64,000 nucleotides of DNA from Sphaerisporangium rufum. GTDB taxonomy: Bacteria; Actinomycetota; Actinomycetes; Streptosporangiales; Streptosporangiaceae. Below are positions 25,296 to 34,570 of the stretch, piece after piece. How positions within the stretch are numbered: position 1 is the stretch's first letter; each line of letters opens with the position of its first letter. The notes beneath the pieces were generated by a model that was not told where the DNA came from, ran no database searches, and was given only the letters and a program-made list of their open reading frames with translations. Location of the stretch: the NCBI RefSeq assembly GCF_016863395.1, contig NZ_BOOU01000053.1, positions 124,001 through 188,000 on the forward strand, written 5' to 3'. Position numbers and translations under genes: made by a program.

Positions 25296-26726
25296 ATGCG
25301 GTACCCACAGCGAACAGGACGACTGTACGTCCCCCGGCGCAAGGCGCGGCTGGCGACGGCGGCCGTGCTGGTGGCCACGACCTTGGCGGCGTGCGGCGGC
25401 GGCCAGGACGGCGGCGCGGAGGCGGGCGCCCCCAAGGCGCCGGCGACCATCCCGGAGCTCACCAAGGACCCGCTGACCCTCAGCTTCATCTGGTTCGACT
25501 GGCCCCCCGCCCACGCGCTGGAGGACTTCGCGAACGCGGAATACGCCAAGGAGCGGTCGAACGTGACCGTCAAGGTCAACACCGTGCCGAACGCGAATTG
25601 GCACGACGCGATGTTCACCCAGTTCGCGGCGCGCAAGACCGACTTCGACATCCCGATCCTGGACTCGCAGCACATCGGTGAGGCCGTGACGAACGGCAAC
25701 ATCCTCGACATCACCGACTTCGTGCAGAAGAACATCGACGTCAAGGCCTACAACCCGTACCTGCTGGCGGCCTACGGCCAGTTCCCCCAGGCGGAGACCG
25801 GCAAGCGCGACGAGAACGCCAAGCTGTACGGGCTGCCGCTGCTCGGCGACACCTGGACGATGATCTACCGCAAGGACCTGATCGGCGACAAGCCGCCGCA
25901 GACCTGGGACGAGATGATCTCGGTCGCCGAGAAGTGCCAGGCGGACAACCCCGGCGTCAGCGGGCTGGCCTTCCACCAGGCCAACGGCTCCGACGCCGCG
26001 GCCGTGACCTACAACACGGTCAACGGGGTCTACGGCGGCAACCTGTGGGACCCCAAGACACGCAAGATCGACGGCGTGCTCAACGACGCCGCGGGCCAGG
26101 AGGCGATGGAGGTCCTGGTCAACAAGATGAAGCCGCTGACCGCCAAGGGCTCCGGTAACTGGTTCATCGACGAGGTGAACGCGGCGGTCGCCCAGGGCAA
26201 GGCGTGCATCGCGTTCAACTGGATCGCCGCCAGCGGCGGCCTGCTCGACCCCAAGCAGTCGACGCTCGGCACCACGCGGGAGCAGATCCTCGACAAGCTG
26301 GGTTTCGCCACCCTGCCGAGCCAGAAGACGAACCTGGTGCCGCTCGGCGGCATGGGGATGCACGTGTCGGCCTACTCCGCCAAGGCCAACCAGGCGGAGG
26401 CCCTGAACTTCATGAAGTGGTTCGAGCGGCCCGACATCCAGAAGAAGTGGGCCGCGGCCGGGGGCGTGCCGGCGCGTACCGACGCCCTGGAGTCGCCCGA
26501 GTTCCTCAATGCCGGGCCGTTCAACAAGGTGTACGCCGACTCGGTGCCGCGGATGCGGGACATGTGGAATGTGCCGGAGTACGCGCGCCTGGTCGACATC
26601 GAGAACACCAACGTGAACGCGGCCCTCAACGGCGCCAAGCAGCCCAAGGCCGCGCTCGACGACATCGCCAGGGAGCAGCAGGGCGTGCTCGACTCCAGCG
26701 GCCGCAAGGGCGGCGGCGGGCTGTGA
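25296..26726 (+). CDS. ABC importer solute-binding lipoprotein (family 1)
   Basis: 476-aa extracellular binding protein. A basic N-terminus and hydrophobic stretch end in the lipobox LAAC with Cys33, so it is anchored to the outer face of the membrane. The mature part follows the family 1 pattern for sugars and polyols (LYGLPLLGDTWTMIYRKDLIGDKPPQTWDEM; MKWFERPDIQKKWAAAGGVPAR). The start codon is preceded by AAGAAG. Its stop overlaps the first permease start (GTGA). It is the first gene of the operon, directly facing the GntR regulator. The ligand cannot be deduced, but a hydroxylated compound fits the downstream dehydrogenases. Confidence 0.92.
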   Translation: MRYPQRTGRLYVPRRKARLATAAVLVATTLAACGGGQDGGAEAGAPKAPATIPELTKDPLTLSFIWFDWPPAHALEDFANAEYAKERSNVTVKVNTVPNANWHDAMFTQFAARKTDFDIPILDSQHIGEAVTNGNILDITDFVQKNIDVKAYNPYLLAAYGQFPQAETGKRDENAKLYGLPLLGDTWTMIYRKDLIGDKPPQTWDEMISVAEKCQADNPGVSGLAFHQANGSDAAAVTYNTVNGVYGGNLWDPKTRKIDGVLNDAAGQEAMEVLVNKMKPLTAKGSGNWFIDEVNAAVAQGKACIAFNWIAASGGLLDPKQSTLGTTREQILDKLGFATLPSQKTNLVPLGGMGMHVSAYSAKANQAEALNFMKWFERPDIQKKWAAAGGVPARTDALESPEFLNAGPFNKVYADSVPRMRDMWNVPEYARLVDIENTNVNAALNGAKQPKAALDDIAREQQGVLDSSGRKGGGGL

Positions 26727-27673
26727 GTGACCCCGTCCCTTCGGTGATCGACCACCCCGGGCGGGCGGCGTCCGCGGCGCCGCCCGCGCCGGGCCGGTCC
26801 AGCCGGTTGAGCGATCGCCTGCTCGCGGTGGCCTTCACCTCCCCCGCGTTGCTGCTGTTGCTCGCGATGTCGGTGTTCCCGTTGCTGTGGGCGCTGTACC
26901 TGTCGTTCACCGACTATTCGGCCACCCGCGGCGGGCCGGCCGCGTTCGTGGGGCTGGAGAACTACACCGCCATCCTGACCTCGGCGCAGGTCCGCCTGCG
27001 GGCCTTGACGACGTTGATCTATGTGGTGGGCGCGGTCGCGTTGCAGACCGTGCTCGGTTTCTCCATCGCCTACTTGATCTCGCGGCGCACGCACGGCCGG
27101 GGACTGCTGACCACGCTGTTCCTGGTTCCGATGATGCTGTCGCCGGTCGTGGTGGGGCTGTTCTGGCGGTTCATGCTCGACGCGCAGTTCGGCGTGATCA
27201 ACAGCATGCTCGGCTCGCTCGGCCTGGGGCAGGTGGAATGGCTCACCCGGCAGCGGACGGCGCTGATCTCCCTGATCGTGGTCGACACCTGGCAATGGAC
27301 GCCGTTCATCATGCTCATCGCGCTCGCCGGCCTCACCGCGGTTCCCAAGTATCTGTACGAGGCCGCCTCGATCGACCGGGCCTCGGAGTGGTTCCGGTTT
27401 CGCACCATCACCCTCCCGCTGGTGTGGCCGCTGCTCCTCATCGCCGTGTTGTTCCGGGCCATCGAGGCCTTCCGGCTGTTCGACCTGGTCTACATCCTCA
27501 CCAGCGGAGGTCCGGGGGTCTCCACCGAGACGTTGTCGTTCCACGTCTACAAGGTCGCGTTCTTGGGCTTCAACACCGGAACCGCCTCGGCGTACGGGAT
27601 CCTCATGGTCGTCATCGTCATCGTCCTCACGCAGCTCTACCTGCGCTACCTGAACAAGCTCAAGGAGGACTGA
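26723..27673 (+). CDS. ABC importer permease 1 (MalF/UgpA-like)
   Basis: 316-aa inner-membrane permease with six transmembrane helices after a 30-residue soluble N-terminus. The cytoplasmic EAA loop reads EAASIDRASEWFRFRTITLPL, the contact with the ATPases. The GTG start at 26723 is defined by a four-base overlap with the binding protein stop. Its own stop overlaps the next permease ATG by one base. Together with permease 2 it forms the translocation channel. Confidence 0.93.
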   Translation: MSDPVPSVIDHPGRAASAAPPAPGRSSRLSDRLLAVAFTSPALLLLLAMSVFPLLWALYLSFTDYSATRGGPAAFVGLENYTAILTSAQVRLRALTTLIYVVGAVALQTVLGFSIAYLISRRTHGRGLLTTLFLVPMMLSPVVVGLFWRFMLDAQFGVINSMLGSLGLGQVEWLTRQRTALISLIVVDTWQWTPFIMLIALAGLTAVPKYLYEAASIDRASEWFRFRTITLPLVWPLLLIAVLFRAIEAFRLFDLVYILTSGGPGVSTETLSFHVYKVAFLGFNTGTASAYGILMVVIVIVLTQLYLRYLNKLKED

Positions 27674-28584
27674 TGGCCGTCTCCGTCGGCGAGGCCGTGT
27701 CCGCAGGTCCGGCCGGGGATCGCACGCCGCCCGCCCGCCGCTTCGGCGGCCGGGGCCGCTCGGTGCTGGAGGTCGTGCTGCTGGCCGTGCTGGCCGTCGT
27801 GATGCTCTTCCCGGCGCTGTGGATGATCGAGACGTCCATCAAGGAGAACCGGGACGTCTACGCCATCCCGGCCAAGTTCTTCGACTTCACGGTCACCATG
27901 GACCATTTTCGGGACGTGTTCGTCGCCTCCGGCGGCACTCGCTCGGCCCTGTCGGTCTCCTTCCTCAATTCCGTCGTGGTCGCCGGGGTCTCCACGGTGC
28001 TGGCCACCGTGCTGGGCGTCCCGGCGGCCTGGGCCTACTCGCGCTTCGCCGTGCGGGCCAAGAAGGACCAGCTGTTCTTCATCCTGTCCACCCGCTTCAT
28101 GCCGCCCGTGGTGGTCGTGATCCCGATCTTCCTCATGTACCGCCAGGTCGGGCTCATCGACACCAAGCTCGGCCTGATCCTCATCTACGCCGCGTTCAAC
28201 GTCCCGTTCACGATCTGGATGATGAAGGGGTTCGTCGACGAGGTGCCCGCGGAGTACGAGGACGCCGCCATGCTCGACGGCTACACCCGCCTGCAGGCGT
28301 TCTGGAAGTTCACCCTTCCCCTGCTGCTGCCCGGCATCGCCGCCACGGCGGTCTTCGCGCTCATCTTCTCGTGGAACGAGTTCGTGTTCGCCATCTTCCT
28401 CACCTCCAGCGACACGGTGCGGACGGCACCGCCCGCCATCGCCGGCCTGATCGGCGGCACCACCGTGGACTGGGGTCTGGTGGCCGCCGCCTCGGTGGTG
28501 TTCGCCCTGCCGGTGCTCGTCTTCGCCTACCTGGTGCGCAGGCACCTGGTCGCCGGTGTGACGCTCGGGGCGGTGCGACGCTGA
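27673..28584 (+). CDS. ABC importer permease 2 (MalG/UgpE-like)
   Basis: 303-aa permease, six transmembrane helices. The EAA loop is EDAAMLDGYTRLQAFWKFTLPL. The ATG at 27673 is preceded by AAGGAGGA and overlaps the previous stop by one base; the stop overlaps the first ATPase ATG in the same way. The N-terminus of about 30 residues is Gly/Arg/Pro-rich and cytoplasmic. It pairs with permease 1 as the membrane channel. Confidence 0.93.
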   Translation: MAVSVGEAVSAGPAGDRTPPARRFGGRGRSVLEVVLLAVLAVVMLFPALWMIETSIKENRDVYAIPAKFFDFTVTMDHFRDVFVASGGTRSALSVSFLNSVVVAGVSTVLATVLGVPAAWAYSRFAVRAKKDQLFFILSTRFMPPVVVVIPIFLMYRQVGLIDTKLGLILIYAAFNVPFTIWMMKGFVDEVPAEYEDAAMLDGYTRLQAFWKFTLPLLLPGIAATAVFALIFSWNEFVFAIFLTSSDTVRTAPPAIAGLIGGTTVDWGLVAAASVVFALPVLVFAYLVRRHLVAGVTLGAVRR

Positions 28585-29651
28585 TGGCGGGCATCGAGGT
28601 GAGCGCCCTGCACAAGCGCTACCCGGACGGGACGGTCGCGGTCGACCACGTGGACCTGTCCATCGGCGACGGCGAGCTGTTCGTGATGCTCGGCCCTTCG
28701 GGGTGCGGCAAGACGACCACGCTGCGGGCCATCGCCGGCCTGGAGCGGCAGACCAGCGGCGACATCCGCATCGGTGACACGCTGGTCAACGACCTGCCGC
28801 CCGCCGAGCGCGACATCGCCATGGTGTTCCAGTTCTACGCCCTCTACCCGCACTTGAGAACGCGCGACAACCTGGCGTTCCCGCTGCGCGCCGAGGGACT
28901 GCCCAAGGCGCAGGTGCGCGAGCGGGTCGAGGAGGCCGCCCGGCTGATGCGGCTCGGCCCGCTGCTGGACCGGCGACCGCACCGGCTGTCGGGCGGCGAG
29001 CAGCAGCGCGTCGCGCTCGCTCGTGCCCTGGTGAGACGGCCGCGCGCGTTCCTCATGGACGAACCTCTCACCAATCTGGACGCGGAGCTGCGGGCGGACA
29101 TGCGCACCGAGATCAAGCACCTGCAGGGGGAGCTCGGGACCACGATGGTCTACGTCACCCACGACCAGGTCGAGGCGATGTCGCTCGGTCACCGGATCGC
29201 CATCCTCAACAAGGGCCGCGTGGAGCAGATCGGCACGCCGCTGGAGGTCTACGACCGTCCGGCGAGCCTCTTCTGTGCCGCGTTCATCGGCTCCCCGCCG
29301 ATGAACCTGATCGAGGTGGAGGTGGCCGAGGGGAGGCTGCGCGGCCACAGCGGGCTGGAGCTGACGCCGCCGCCGGGCCTGCCGCGCGACCGTCGCCTGG
29401 TCGCGGGCGTCCGGCCGGAGGCGCTGGAGGTCACCGAACCGGGGGCGCAGGGTTCGGTCCCGGCCCGGGTGGTCTCGGCGGAGTGGCTGGGCGATGAGGT
29501 CATCTACGTGGTCGACCACGGCGGCGGGCGCGACCTGCGGGTCCGGATGCCGCCGACCGTCCGGTTCGCCGCTGACGCGCCGGTCGGGCTGCGGCACACC
29601 GGCGCGACCCCGGCGGTCTACGACGTGAGCACGGAAGAGCTGGTGGCCTGA
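28584..29651 (+). CDS. ABC importer ATPase 1 (MalK/UgpC type, complete motifs)
   Basis: 355-aa ATPase with a nucleotide-binding domain (1-235) and a C-terminal OB-type regulatory domain. Motifs: Walker A GPSGCGKTT, Q-loop MVFQFYALYP, signature LSGGEQQRV, Walker B AFLMDEPLTNLD and H-loop His193 (VTHDQVEAMS). All catalytic residues are intact. It overlaps both neighbours by one base. Importers of this class usually use a homodimer of one such protein; here a second, non-identical ATPase follows, so a heterodimer is likely. Confidence 0.93.
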   Translation: MAGIEVSALHKRYPDGTVAVDHVDLSIGDGELFVMLGPSGCGKTTTLRAIAGLERQTSGDIRIGDTLVNDLPPAERDIAMVFQFYALYPHLRTRDNLAFPLRAEGLPKAQVRERVEEAARLMRLGPLLDRRPHRLSGGEQQRVALARALVRRPRAFLMDEPLTNLDAELRADMRTEIKHLQGELGTTMVYVTHDQVEAMSLGHRIAILNKGRVEQIGTPLEVYDRPASLFCAAFIGSPPMNLIEVEVAEGRLRGHSGLELTPPPGLPRDRRLVAGVRPEALEVTEPGAQGSVPARVVSAEWLGDEVIYVVDHGGGRDLRVRMPPTVRFAADAPVGLRHTGATPAVYDVSTEELVA

Positions 29652-30727
29652 TGGGAACCGTGGCAGCGCACGGATTGCGCAAGTCCTTCGGGAAGGTCCA
29701 GGCCCTGGACGGGGTGACGCTGGAGGTGCCGGACGGCTCGTTCTTCGTCGTGCTCGGGCCGTCGGGGGCGGGCAAGACGACGACCCTGCGGGCGATCGCC
29801 GGCCTGGAGAGGCTCGACGCCGGGTCGGTGCGTCTGGACGGCAGGGACGCGACCGGTGACGCGCCGGCCGCCCGCGACCTGGCCATGGTCTTCCAGAGCT
29901 ACGCCCTGTACCCGCGGCACACGGCGTACGAGAACATCGCCTCGCCGCTGCGGGCCCGCCGCCGTTCGTCGAGCGAGATCGCCGCCGCCGTCGAGCGGAT
30001 GTCGAGCCTGCTGCACATCGAGCGTCTGCTGCAGCGCCGTCCGGCGCAGCTGTCGGGCGGTGAGATGCAGCGGGTCGCCCTGGCCCGCGCGCTGGTCCGC
30101 AGCCCGCGCGCGTTTCTCATGGACGAGCCGCTGACCAACCTCGACCTCAAGCTCCGCGTCGAGATGCGCACCGAGCTCACCCGCATCCACCGCGGCCTCG
30201 GAGCGACCTTCGTGTATGTGACCAACGACCAGGTCGAGGCCCTGTCCATGGCCGACCAGGTCGCGGTGTTGAAGGAGGGGAGGGTGCAGCAGGTCGGAAC
30301 GCCGGCCGAGGTGTACGAGCGTCCGGCCAACCAGTGGGTCGCGGGCTTCGTCGGGAGCCCGCCGATCAGCCTGCTCGCCTGCCACGCCGAGGGGGATCGT
30401 CTGGTCGGGGCGGACGGGTGGAGCCTGCCGCGGCCCCGCTGGAGCACGGCGTCAGACGGCCGCCCGCTGCTGCTGGGCCTGCGCGCGGAGGACCTGTCGG
30501 TCGAGCGGCGCGGGGACGCGTCGCTGCCGGGTGAGCTCTACGGCCTGGAGCCGCTCGGTGACCGGACGGTGGTCGACGTCCGGGTGGGGACGCAGATCCT
30601 CAAGGTCAAGGCCCGGCCCACCGTCACCGGCACGCCGGGCGAGCCGCTTCAGGTGACGGTCGACCTGGACCGCGCGCACCTGTTCGACGCGGGCACCGGG
30701 CTGGCGCTGCCGCGGGCCGGCGGGTAG
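29651..30727 (+). CDS. ABC importer ATPase 2 (MalK type, H-loop histidine replaced by Asn)
   Basis: 358-aa partner ATPase. Walker A GPSGAGKTT, Q-loop MVFQSYALYP, signature LSGGEMQRV and Walker B AFLMDEPLTNLD are intact, but the H-loop reads VTNDQVEALS, with Asn192 (codon at 30224-30226) where His is needed to stabilise the hydrolysis transition state. A MalK-like regulatory domain follows (about 240-358). It starts one base inside the stop of ATPase 1. In a heterodimer this would leave one catalytic and one weak ATP site, a known design in ABC exporters but less usual in importers; the glycerol transporter GlpST also has two ATPases. Confidence 0.93.
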   Translation: MGTVAAHGLRKSFGKVQALDGVTLEVPDGSFFVVLGPSGAGKTTTLRAIAGLERLDAGSVRLDGRDATGDAPAARDLAMVFQSYALYPRHTAYENIASPLRARRRSSSEIAAAVERMSSLLHIERLLQRRPAQLSGGEMQRVALARALVRSPRAFLMDEPLTNLDLKLRVEMRTELTRIHRGLGATFVYVTNDQVEALSMADQVAVLKEGRVQQVGTPAEVYERPANQWVAGFVGSPPISLLACHAEGDRLVGADGWSLPRPRWSTASDGRPLLLGLRAEDLSVERRGDASLPGELYGLEPLGDRTVVDVRVGTQILKVKARPTVTGTPGEPLQVTVDLDRAHLFDAGTGLALPRAGG

Positions 30728-31021
30728 CCGCGCGGGGCGGCGAGGCCGGCCTGCGCCCGCGCGTGGCGATCGAGCCTCGGCCGACCGGCACCGGGGCGCA
30801 CGGCCGCACGACGCCGGGACGGCCACGGCCCGGCATGGCGATCGGCGGCGCGGGGCGTCGCCCCGCGGCCATGGCCACGCACGGCCAGGGTCAGGGACAG
30901 GGCCAGGTTCGACCCGCTCGGCGACCTCGGCCCCGGCCGCGGGCGCCGTCCGCCGACGCGCGTGGCGTGATCGCCGAGGTCACGCCGGACATCACCCAGC
31001 ACATCTGCAGGAGGCGACGCG

Positions 31022-32482
31022 ATGAGTGACCCGATGAAGGTCCTGGCCCCCGAGCACCGGCGGCTGCGGATCGGCGACGCCTGGCGCGAGGCCGCCGGCG
31101 GAGCCGCCTTCGCCGTCCAGGACCCGGCCACCGGCCAGACCATCGCCGAGGTGGCGGACGCCGGCGTCGCCGACGGGCTCGCCGCCTTGGACGCGGCGAG
31201 CGAGGCGATGGCGCGGTGGGCGGCGACCCCGCCGCGGGAACGGTCGGAGGTGCTGGCCGCGACCTACCGGGCACTGACCGGGCGGTCGGAGGAGGTCGCC
31301 CGGCTGATAACGCTCGAGATGGGCAAGCCGCTGGCCGAGGCCCGGGCAGAGGTGTCCTACGGCGCCGAGTTCTTCCGCTGGTTCGCCGAGGAGGCGGTGC
31401 GCGTCCAGGGGCGCTACAACACCGCTCCCGCCGGCGGCTATCGCATCCTCACCGTGCCCAAGCCGGTCGGGCCGTGCGTGTTGGTGACGCCCTGGAACTT
31501 TCCGCTGGCCATGGGCGCCCGCAAGATCGCTCCTGCGCTGGCGGCGGGGTGCACGACGGTCATCAAACCGGCCGCCCAGACGCCGCTCACCATGCTGTTG
31601 CTGGCACGCATCATGGAGGAGGCCGGCGTTCCCCCGGGCGTCGTCAACGTCGTGACGACCAGGCGGGCCGGCGAGGTGGTCTCGGCGCTGCTGGCCGACC
31701 GCCGGACCCGCAAGCTCTCGTTCACCGGGTCGACCGAGGTCGGGAGGGTGCTGCTGCGGCAGGCGGCCGGCAACGTGCTGCGCACCTCCATGGAACTGGG
31801 CGGCAACGCGGCGTTGATCGTGTGCGCCGACGCCGACCTTTCCGTCGCGCTCGACGGCGCCATGGTGGCCAAGATGCGCAACATCGGGGAGTCCTGCATC
31901 GCGGCCAACCGGATCTACGTCGAGGAGCCGGTGCGCGAGGAGTTCACGGCGCGCTTCGCCGACCGGATGGGCGCGCTGAGGGTGGGCCATGGTCTCGACG
32001 ACGGCGTCGAGGTCGGGGCGTTGATCGACGAGGCCTCGGTCGCCAAGATCGACGAGCTGGTCGCCGACGCGGTCGGTCGCGGCGCGCGCGTCGTGGTGGG
32101 CGGCGGGCGTCCGGAGGGGCCGGGCCACTTCTACCCGCCGACGGTCCTGGCCGACGTGCCCGAAGACGCGCGGATGCTGCAGACGGAGATCTTCGGCCCG
32201 GTGGCGCCGATCATCTCGTTCACCTCCGACGAGGAGGTGATGGCGAAGGCCAACGACACCGAGCACGGCCTGGTCGGCTACGTCTTCACCCGTGACCTGC
32301 AGCGGGCGCTGCGGTTCACCGAAGGGCTGCAGACGGGGATGATCGGCGTCAACCGTGGCCTGATCTCCGACCCGTCGGCTCCGTTCGGCGGCGTGAAGCA
32401 GTCCGGGATCGGCAAGGAGGGGTCGCACGAGGGCATCCTTGAGTACCTCGACGTCACCTACGCGGCGATCGACCTGCCGTGA
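31022..32482 (+). CDS. NAD(P)-dependent aldehyde dehydrogenase (succinate-semialdehyde dehydrogenase-like)
   Basis: 486-aa ALDH. Cofactor and catalytic landmarks: VTPWNFPLAMGARKIAPALAAG at 155-176, FTGSTEVGR at 234-242, general base Glu258 (MELGGNAAL) and nucleophile Cys292 (GESCIAANR). The sequence pattern (TLEMGKPLAEA, EIFGPVAPI, PFGGVKQSGIGKEG) is that of GabD-type enzymes. It would oxidise the aldehyde made by the iron-dependent dehydrogenase 93 bases downstream. The 294-base gap from the ATPase gene holds no gene, only GC-rich imperfect repeats, so a second promoter there is possible. The ATG at 31022 follows GGAGG. Confidence 0.93.
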   Translation: MSDPMKVLAPEHRRLRIGDAWREAAGGAAFAVQDPATGQTIAEVADAGVADGLAALDAASEAMARWAATPPRERSEVLAATYRALTGRSEEVARLITLEMGKPLAEARAEVSYGAEFFRWFAEEAVRVQGRYNTAPAGGYRILTVPKPVGPCVLVTPWNFPLAMGARKIAPALAAGCTTVIKPAAQTPLTMLLLARIMEEAGVPPGVVNVVTTRRAGEVVSALLADRRTRKLSFTGSTEVGRVLLRQAAGNVLRTSMELGGNAALIVCADADLSVALDGAMVAKMRNIGESCIAANRIYVEEPVREEFTARFADRMGALRVGHGLDDGVEVGALIDEASVAKIDELVADAVGRGARVVVGGGRPEGPGHFYPPTVLADVPEDARMLQTEIFGPVAPIISFTSDEEVMAKANDTEHGLVGYVFTRDLQRALRFTEGLQTGMIGVNRGLISDPSAPFGGVKQSGIGKEGSHEGILEYLDVTYAAIDLP

Positions 32483-32575
32483 CCGGCGGCCACCCTCGCC
32501 GACGCCGTCCCGGTCCCGCAGGTGACCTGGACGTCCGCCCAGCAGACACCGCCGACGTTCCAGAAAGGCGCCGAC

Positions 32576-33814
32576 ATGCTTGAGACCGTCCGCGGACCAC
32601 GCCAGCTGATGGTGGGCGAAGGGGTCGCGCAGAACATCCCGCGCGTGGTGGCCGAGTGCGGCTCGCGCGTCCTCATCGTCACCGACCGGGTTCTTTTGGG
32701 GCAGCCGGGCGTGGCCGAGATCGTGGCCGCCGTGCGGGAGAAGGTCGACGTCGTCGGGGTGTTCGCCGACGCGACGCCGGACGTGCCGCTCGCCGATGTC
32801 GCCCTGGCCGTCTCGGCCGCGGCGAAGGTGGACGCCGAGGTGCTCTTGGCCATCGGAGGCGGCACGGTGATCGACCTCGCCAAGATCGTCGGCGTCATCC
32901 GGCGCCACGGCGGGACGCCGCGCGACTTCTACGGCGAGTCGAGGGTGCCGGGGCCGACGATTCCGCTCGTCGCGGTCCCGACGACGTCGGGCACCGGCTC
33001 GGAGCTCACGCCCGTCTCGGTGCTGACCGACCCCGACCGCGCGCTGAAGGTCGGGGTCTCCAGCGTCCACATCGTGCCCGACTTCGCCATCGTCGACCCC
33101 GAGCTCACCTACACCTGCCCGGCGACCGTCACGGCCCACTCCGGCATCGACGCGTTCTGTCACGCGGTGGAGAGCTACACCGCGCGGCCCCGGGCGCACG
33201 GGCCGCGCGACCTGGTGGAGCAGGTCTTCCTCGGCCGCAACCCGATCACCGATCACTACGCGCTGCCGGCCGCCGAGCGGATCGCCCGCAGCCTGCCCCG
33301 GGTCGTCAGGGACGGCGGCGACAAGGACGCGCGCGCGGACATGTCGTACGGGTCCATGCTGGCCGGGCTCGCGTTCTCCCACGCGGGAAACGCGGCCCCG
33401 CACGCCCTGCAGTACCCCATCGGCGCGGCCACCCACACCCCGCACGGCCTGGGCGTCGGGCTGCTGCTGCCGTATGCGCTGGAGGCGGCCAAGGACGCCA
33501 TCGGCGACCGGTTGGCCGTCCTGGCCGGGGTGTGCGGGCTGGAGGTGGGCGGCGCCTCCGACGCCGAGGCCGCCGATGCGTTCCTCGCCTGGCTCGACGG
33601 GCTCCTGGCCGGCATCGGCATCCCTGCCACCCTGGCGGACATCGGCGTGGCCCGCGCCGACCTCCCGCGCTTCGCGGAGATGGCCGGCGGCGTCACCCGT
33701 TTGATCCAGAACCATCCGGGCCCGACCGACACCGCCAGCCTGTTCGCGATCTTGGAGGCGGCCTGGACCGGGGAGCGGGCACGAGGGGTCCCGGCTCGGC
33801 AGCGGAGATGGTGA
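32576..33814 (+). CDS. Iron-containing alcohol dehydrogenase (hydroxyacid-oxoacid transhydrogenase / gamma-hydroxybutyrate dehydrogenase-like)
   Basis: 412-aa group III dehydrogenase. The nucleotide-binding loop AIGGGTVIDLAKIVG, the SGTGSE loop and metal ligands in DAFCHAVESY, HAGNAAPHALQYP and HTPHGLG are visible. The long stretch after the second ligand (HAVESYTARP...) recalls HOT/ADHFE1 enzymes that oxidise gamma-hydroxybutyrate to succinate semialdehyde, which would fit the neighbouring GabD-like ALDH. Lactaldehyde reductase or a polyol dehydrogenase are alternatives. The ATG at 32576 is favoured over a GTG at 32522 because AAAGG precedes it at the right distance. Last gene of the operon. 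Confidence 0.9.
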   Translation: MLETVRGPRQLMVGEGVAQNIPRVVAECGSRVLIVTDRVLLGQPGVAEIVAAVREKVDVVGVFADATPDVPLADVALAVSAAAKVDAEVLLAIGGGTVIDLAKIVGVIRRHGGTPRDFYGESRVPGPTIPLVAVPTTSGTGSELTPVSVLTDPDRALKVGVSSVHIVPDFAIVDPELTYTCPATVTAHSGIDAFCHAVESYTARPRAHGPRDLVEQVFLGRNPITDHYALPAAERIARSLPRVVRDGGDKDARADMSYGSMLAGLAFSHAGNAAPHALQYPIGAATHTPHGLGVGLLLPYALEAAKDAIGDRLAVLAGVCGLEVGGASDAEAADAFLAWLDGLLAGIGIPATLADIGVARADLPRFAEMAGGVTRLIQNHPGPTDTASLFAILEAAWTGERARGVPARQRRW

Positions 33815-33872
33815 CGGGCCTTTCATCGCACGGCGGGCCGCCTGCCCCACCCTGAGGACCGGATGTGCGCGG

Positions 33873-34556
33873 TCACCGTTCGCCCGGCGGGCGGGCGGGG
33901 GCCGGCTGCGGCGGTTCGGGGGCGGCAGGGGGCCGGCTCAGCAGTTCCCGGGCCAGTGCCCGGCTCCACCACTGTTCGACCCGGCCGGGAGACCAGCCGC
34001 GTTCGGTGGTCAGCACGAGGTAGACGTCGATGTTGCACAGGGCCGCGTAGATGTCGGCGGCCGTATGGGCGTCCACTCCCTGGCGCAGCGTGCCGGCCGG
34101 CCAAGAGGCGAACACCTCGCGGCGGGTGTGGTCGGCCCGGCGGCGGCCGTCGCGGTAGGCGGTGGCCAGCTGTGGCTCCTCGCGGGCGGCCTCGCGCACC
34201 AGCACGATGACCTCGCCGCCGCGCTCGTACAGCCGGCGGTCGAAGGCGGCCATCGCGGCCAGCTGCCGCGCGGGGCCGGCCGCGGGGTCCTGCAGCTCGC
34301 GCAGCTGGCGCGGCAGGTCGGCCGACAGGTCGGCGGCGTCGGCCAGCGCGCGGGCCAGCCCGGCCTTGTTGCCGTAGGCGGAGTAGACGGTGGGCACCGA
34401 GACGCCGGCCTGGCGTGCCACGTCGCGGACGGTGGTGGCGGCCCACCCGCGCTCGACGAACAGCCGGTGGGCGGCGCGGGCGATGGCGGCGCGGGTCTGC
34501 ACTGCCTGTGCCGTGCGGTTGAGGGCGTCGTAGCGGCGCCGTCCCCCCTGGTCCAT
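33873..34556 (-). CDS. TetR-family regulator
   Basis: 227-aa regulator. The N-terminal helix-turn-helix (about 15-65) reads TRAAIARAAHRLFVERGWAATTVRDVARQAGVSVPTVYSAYGNKAGLARAL. The ligand domain is Ala/Arg-rich and ends in a Pro-rich tail. ATG 34556 is taken as the start; a GTG at 34565 is possible. It is divergent from a membrane protein gene at 34626, and a long palindrome fills the gap, overlapping the likely promoters of both genes, so it very probably represses both. It converges with the alcohol dehydrogenase gene end. Confidence 0.9.
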   Translation of the reverse strand: MDQGGRRRYDALNRTAQAVQTRAAIARAAHRLFVERGWAATTVRDVARQAGVSVPTVYSAYGNKAGLARALADAADLSADLPRQLRELQDPAAGPARQLAAMAAFDRRLYERGGEVIVLVREAAREEPQLATAYRDGRRRADHTRREVFASWPAGTLRQGVDAHTAADIYAALCNIDVYLVLTTERGWSPGRVEQWWSRALARELLSRPPAAPEPPQPAPARPPGER

Positions 34557-34570
34557 GGGCAGCACCCTAG

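Noticed and set aside
30763-31029. Small plus-strand frame of 88 codons between ATPase 2 and the aldehyde dehydrogenase
   Set aside because: Low-complexity (repeated Gly-Gln, Arg-Pro), without ribosome site or similarity; treated as intergenic.
32522-32575. GTG at 32522 as start of the iron-type alcohol dehydrogenase
   Set aside because: Adds 18 residues not expected in the family; the ATG at 32576 has AAAGG at proper distance.
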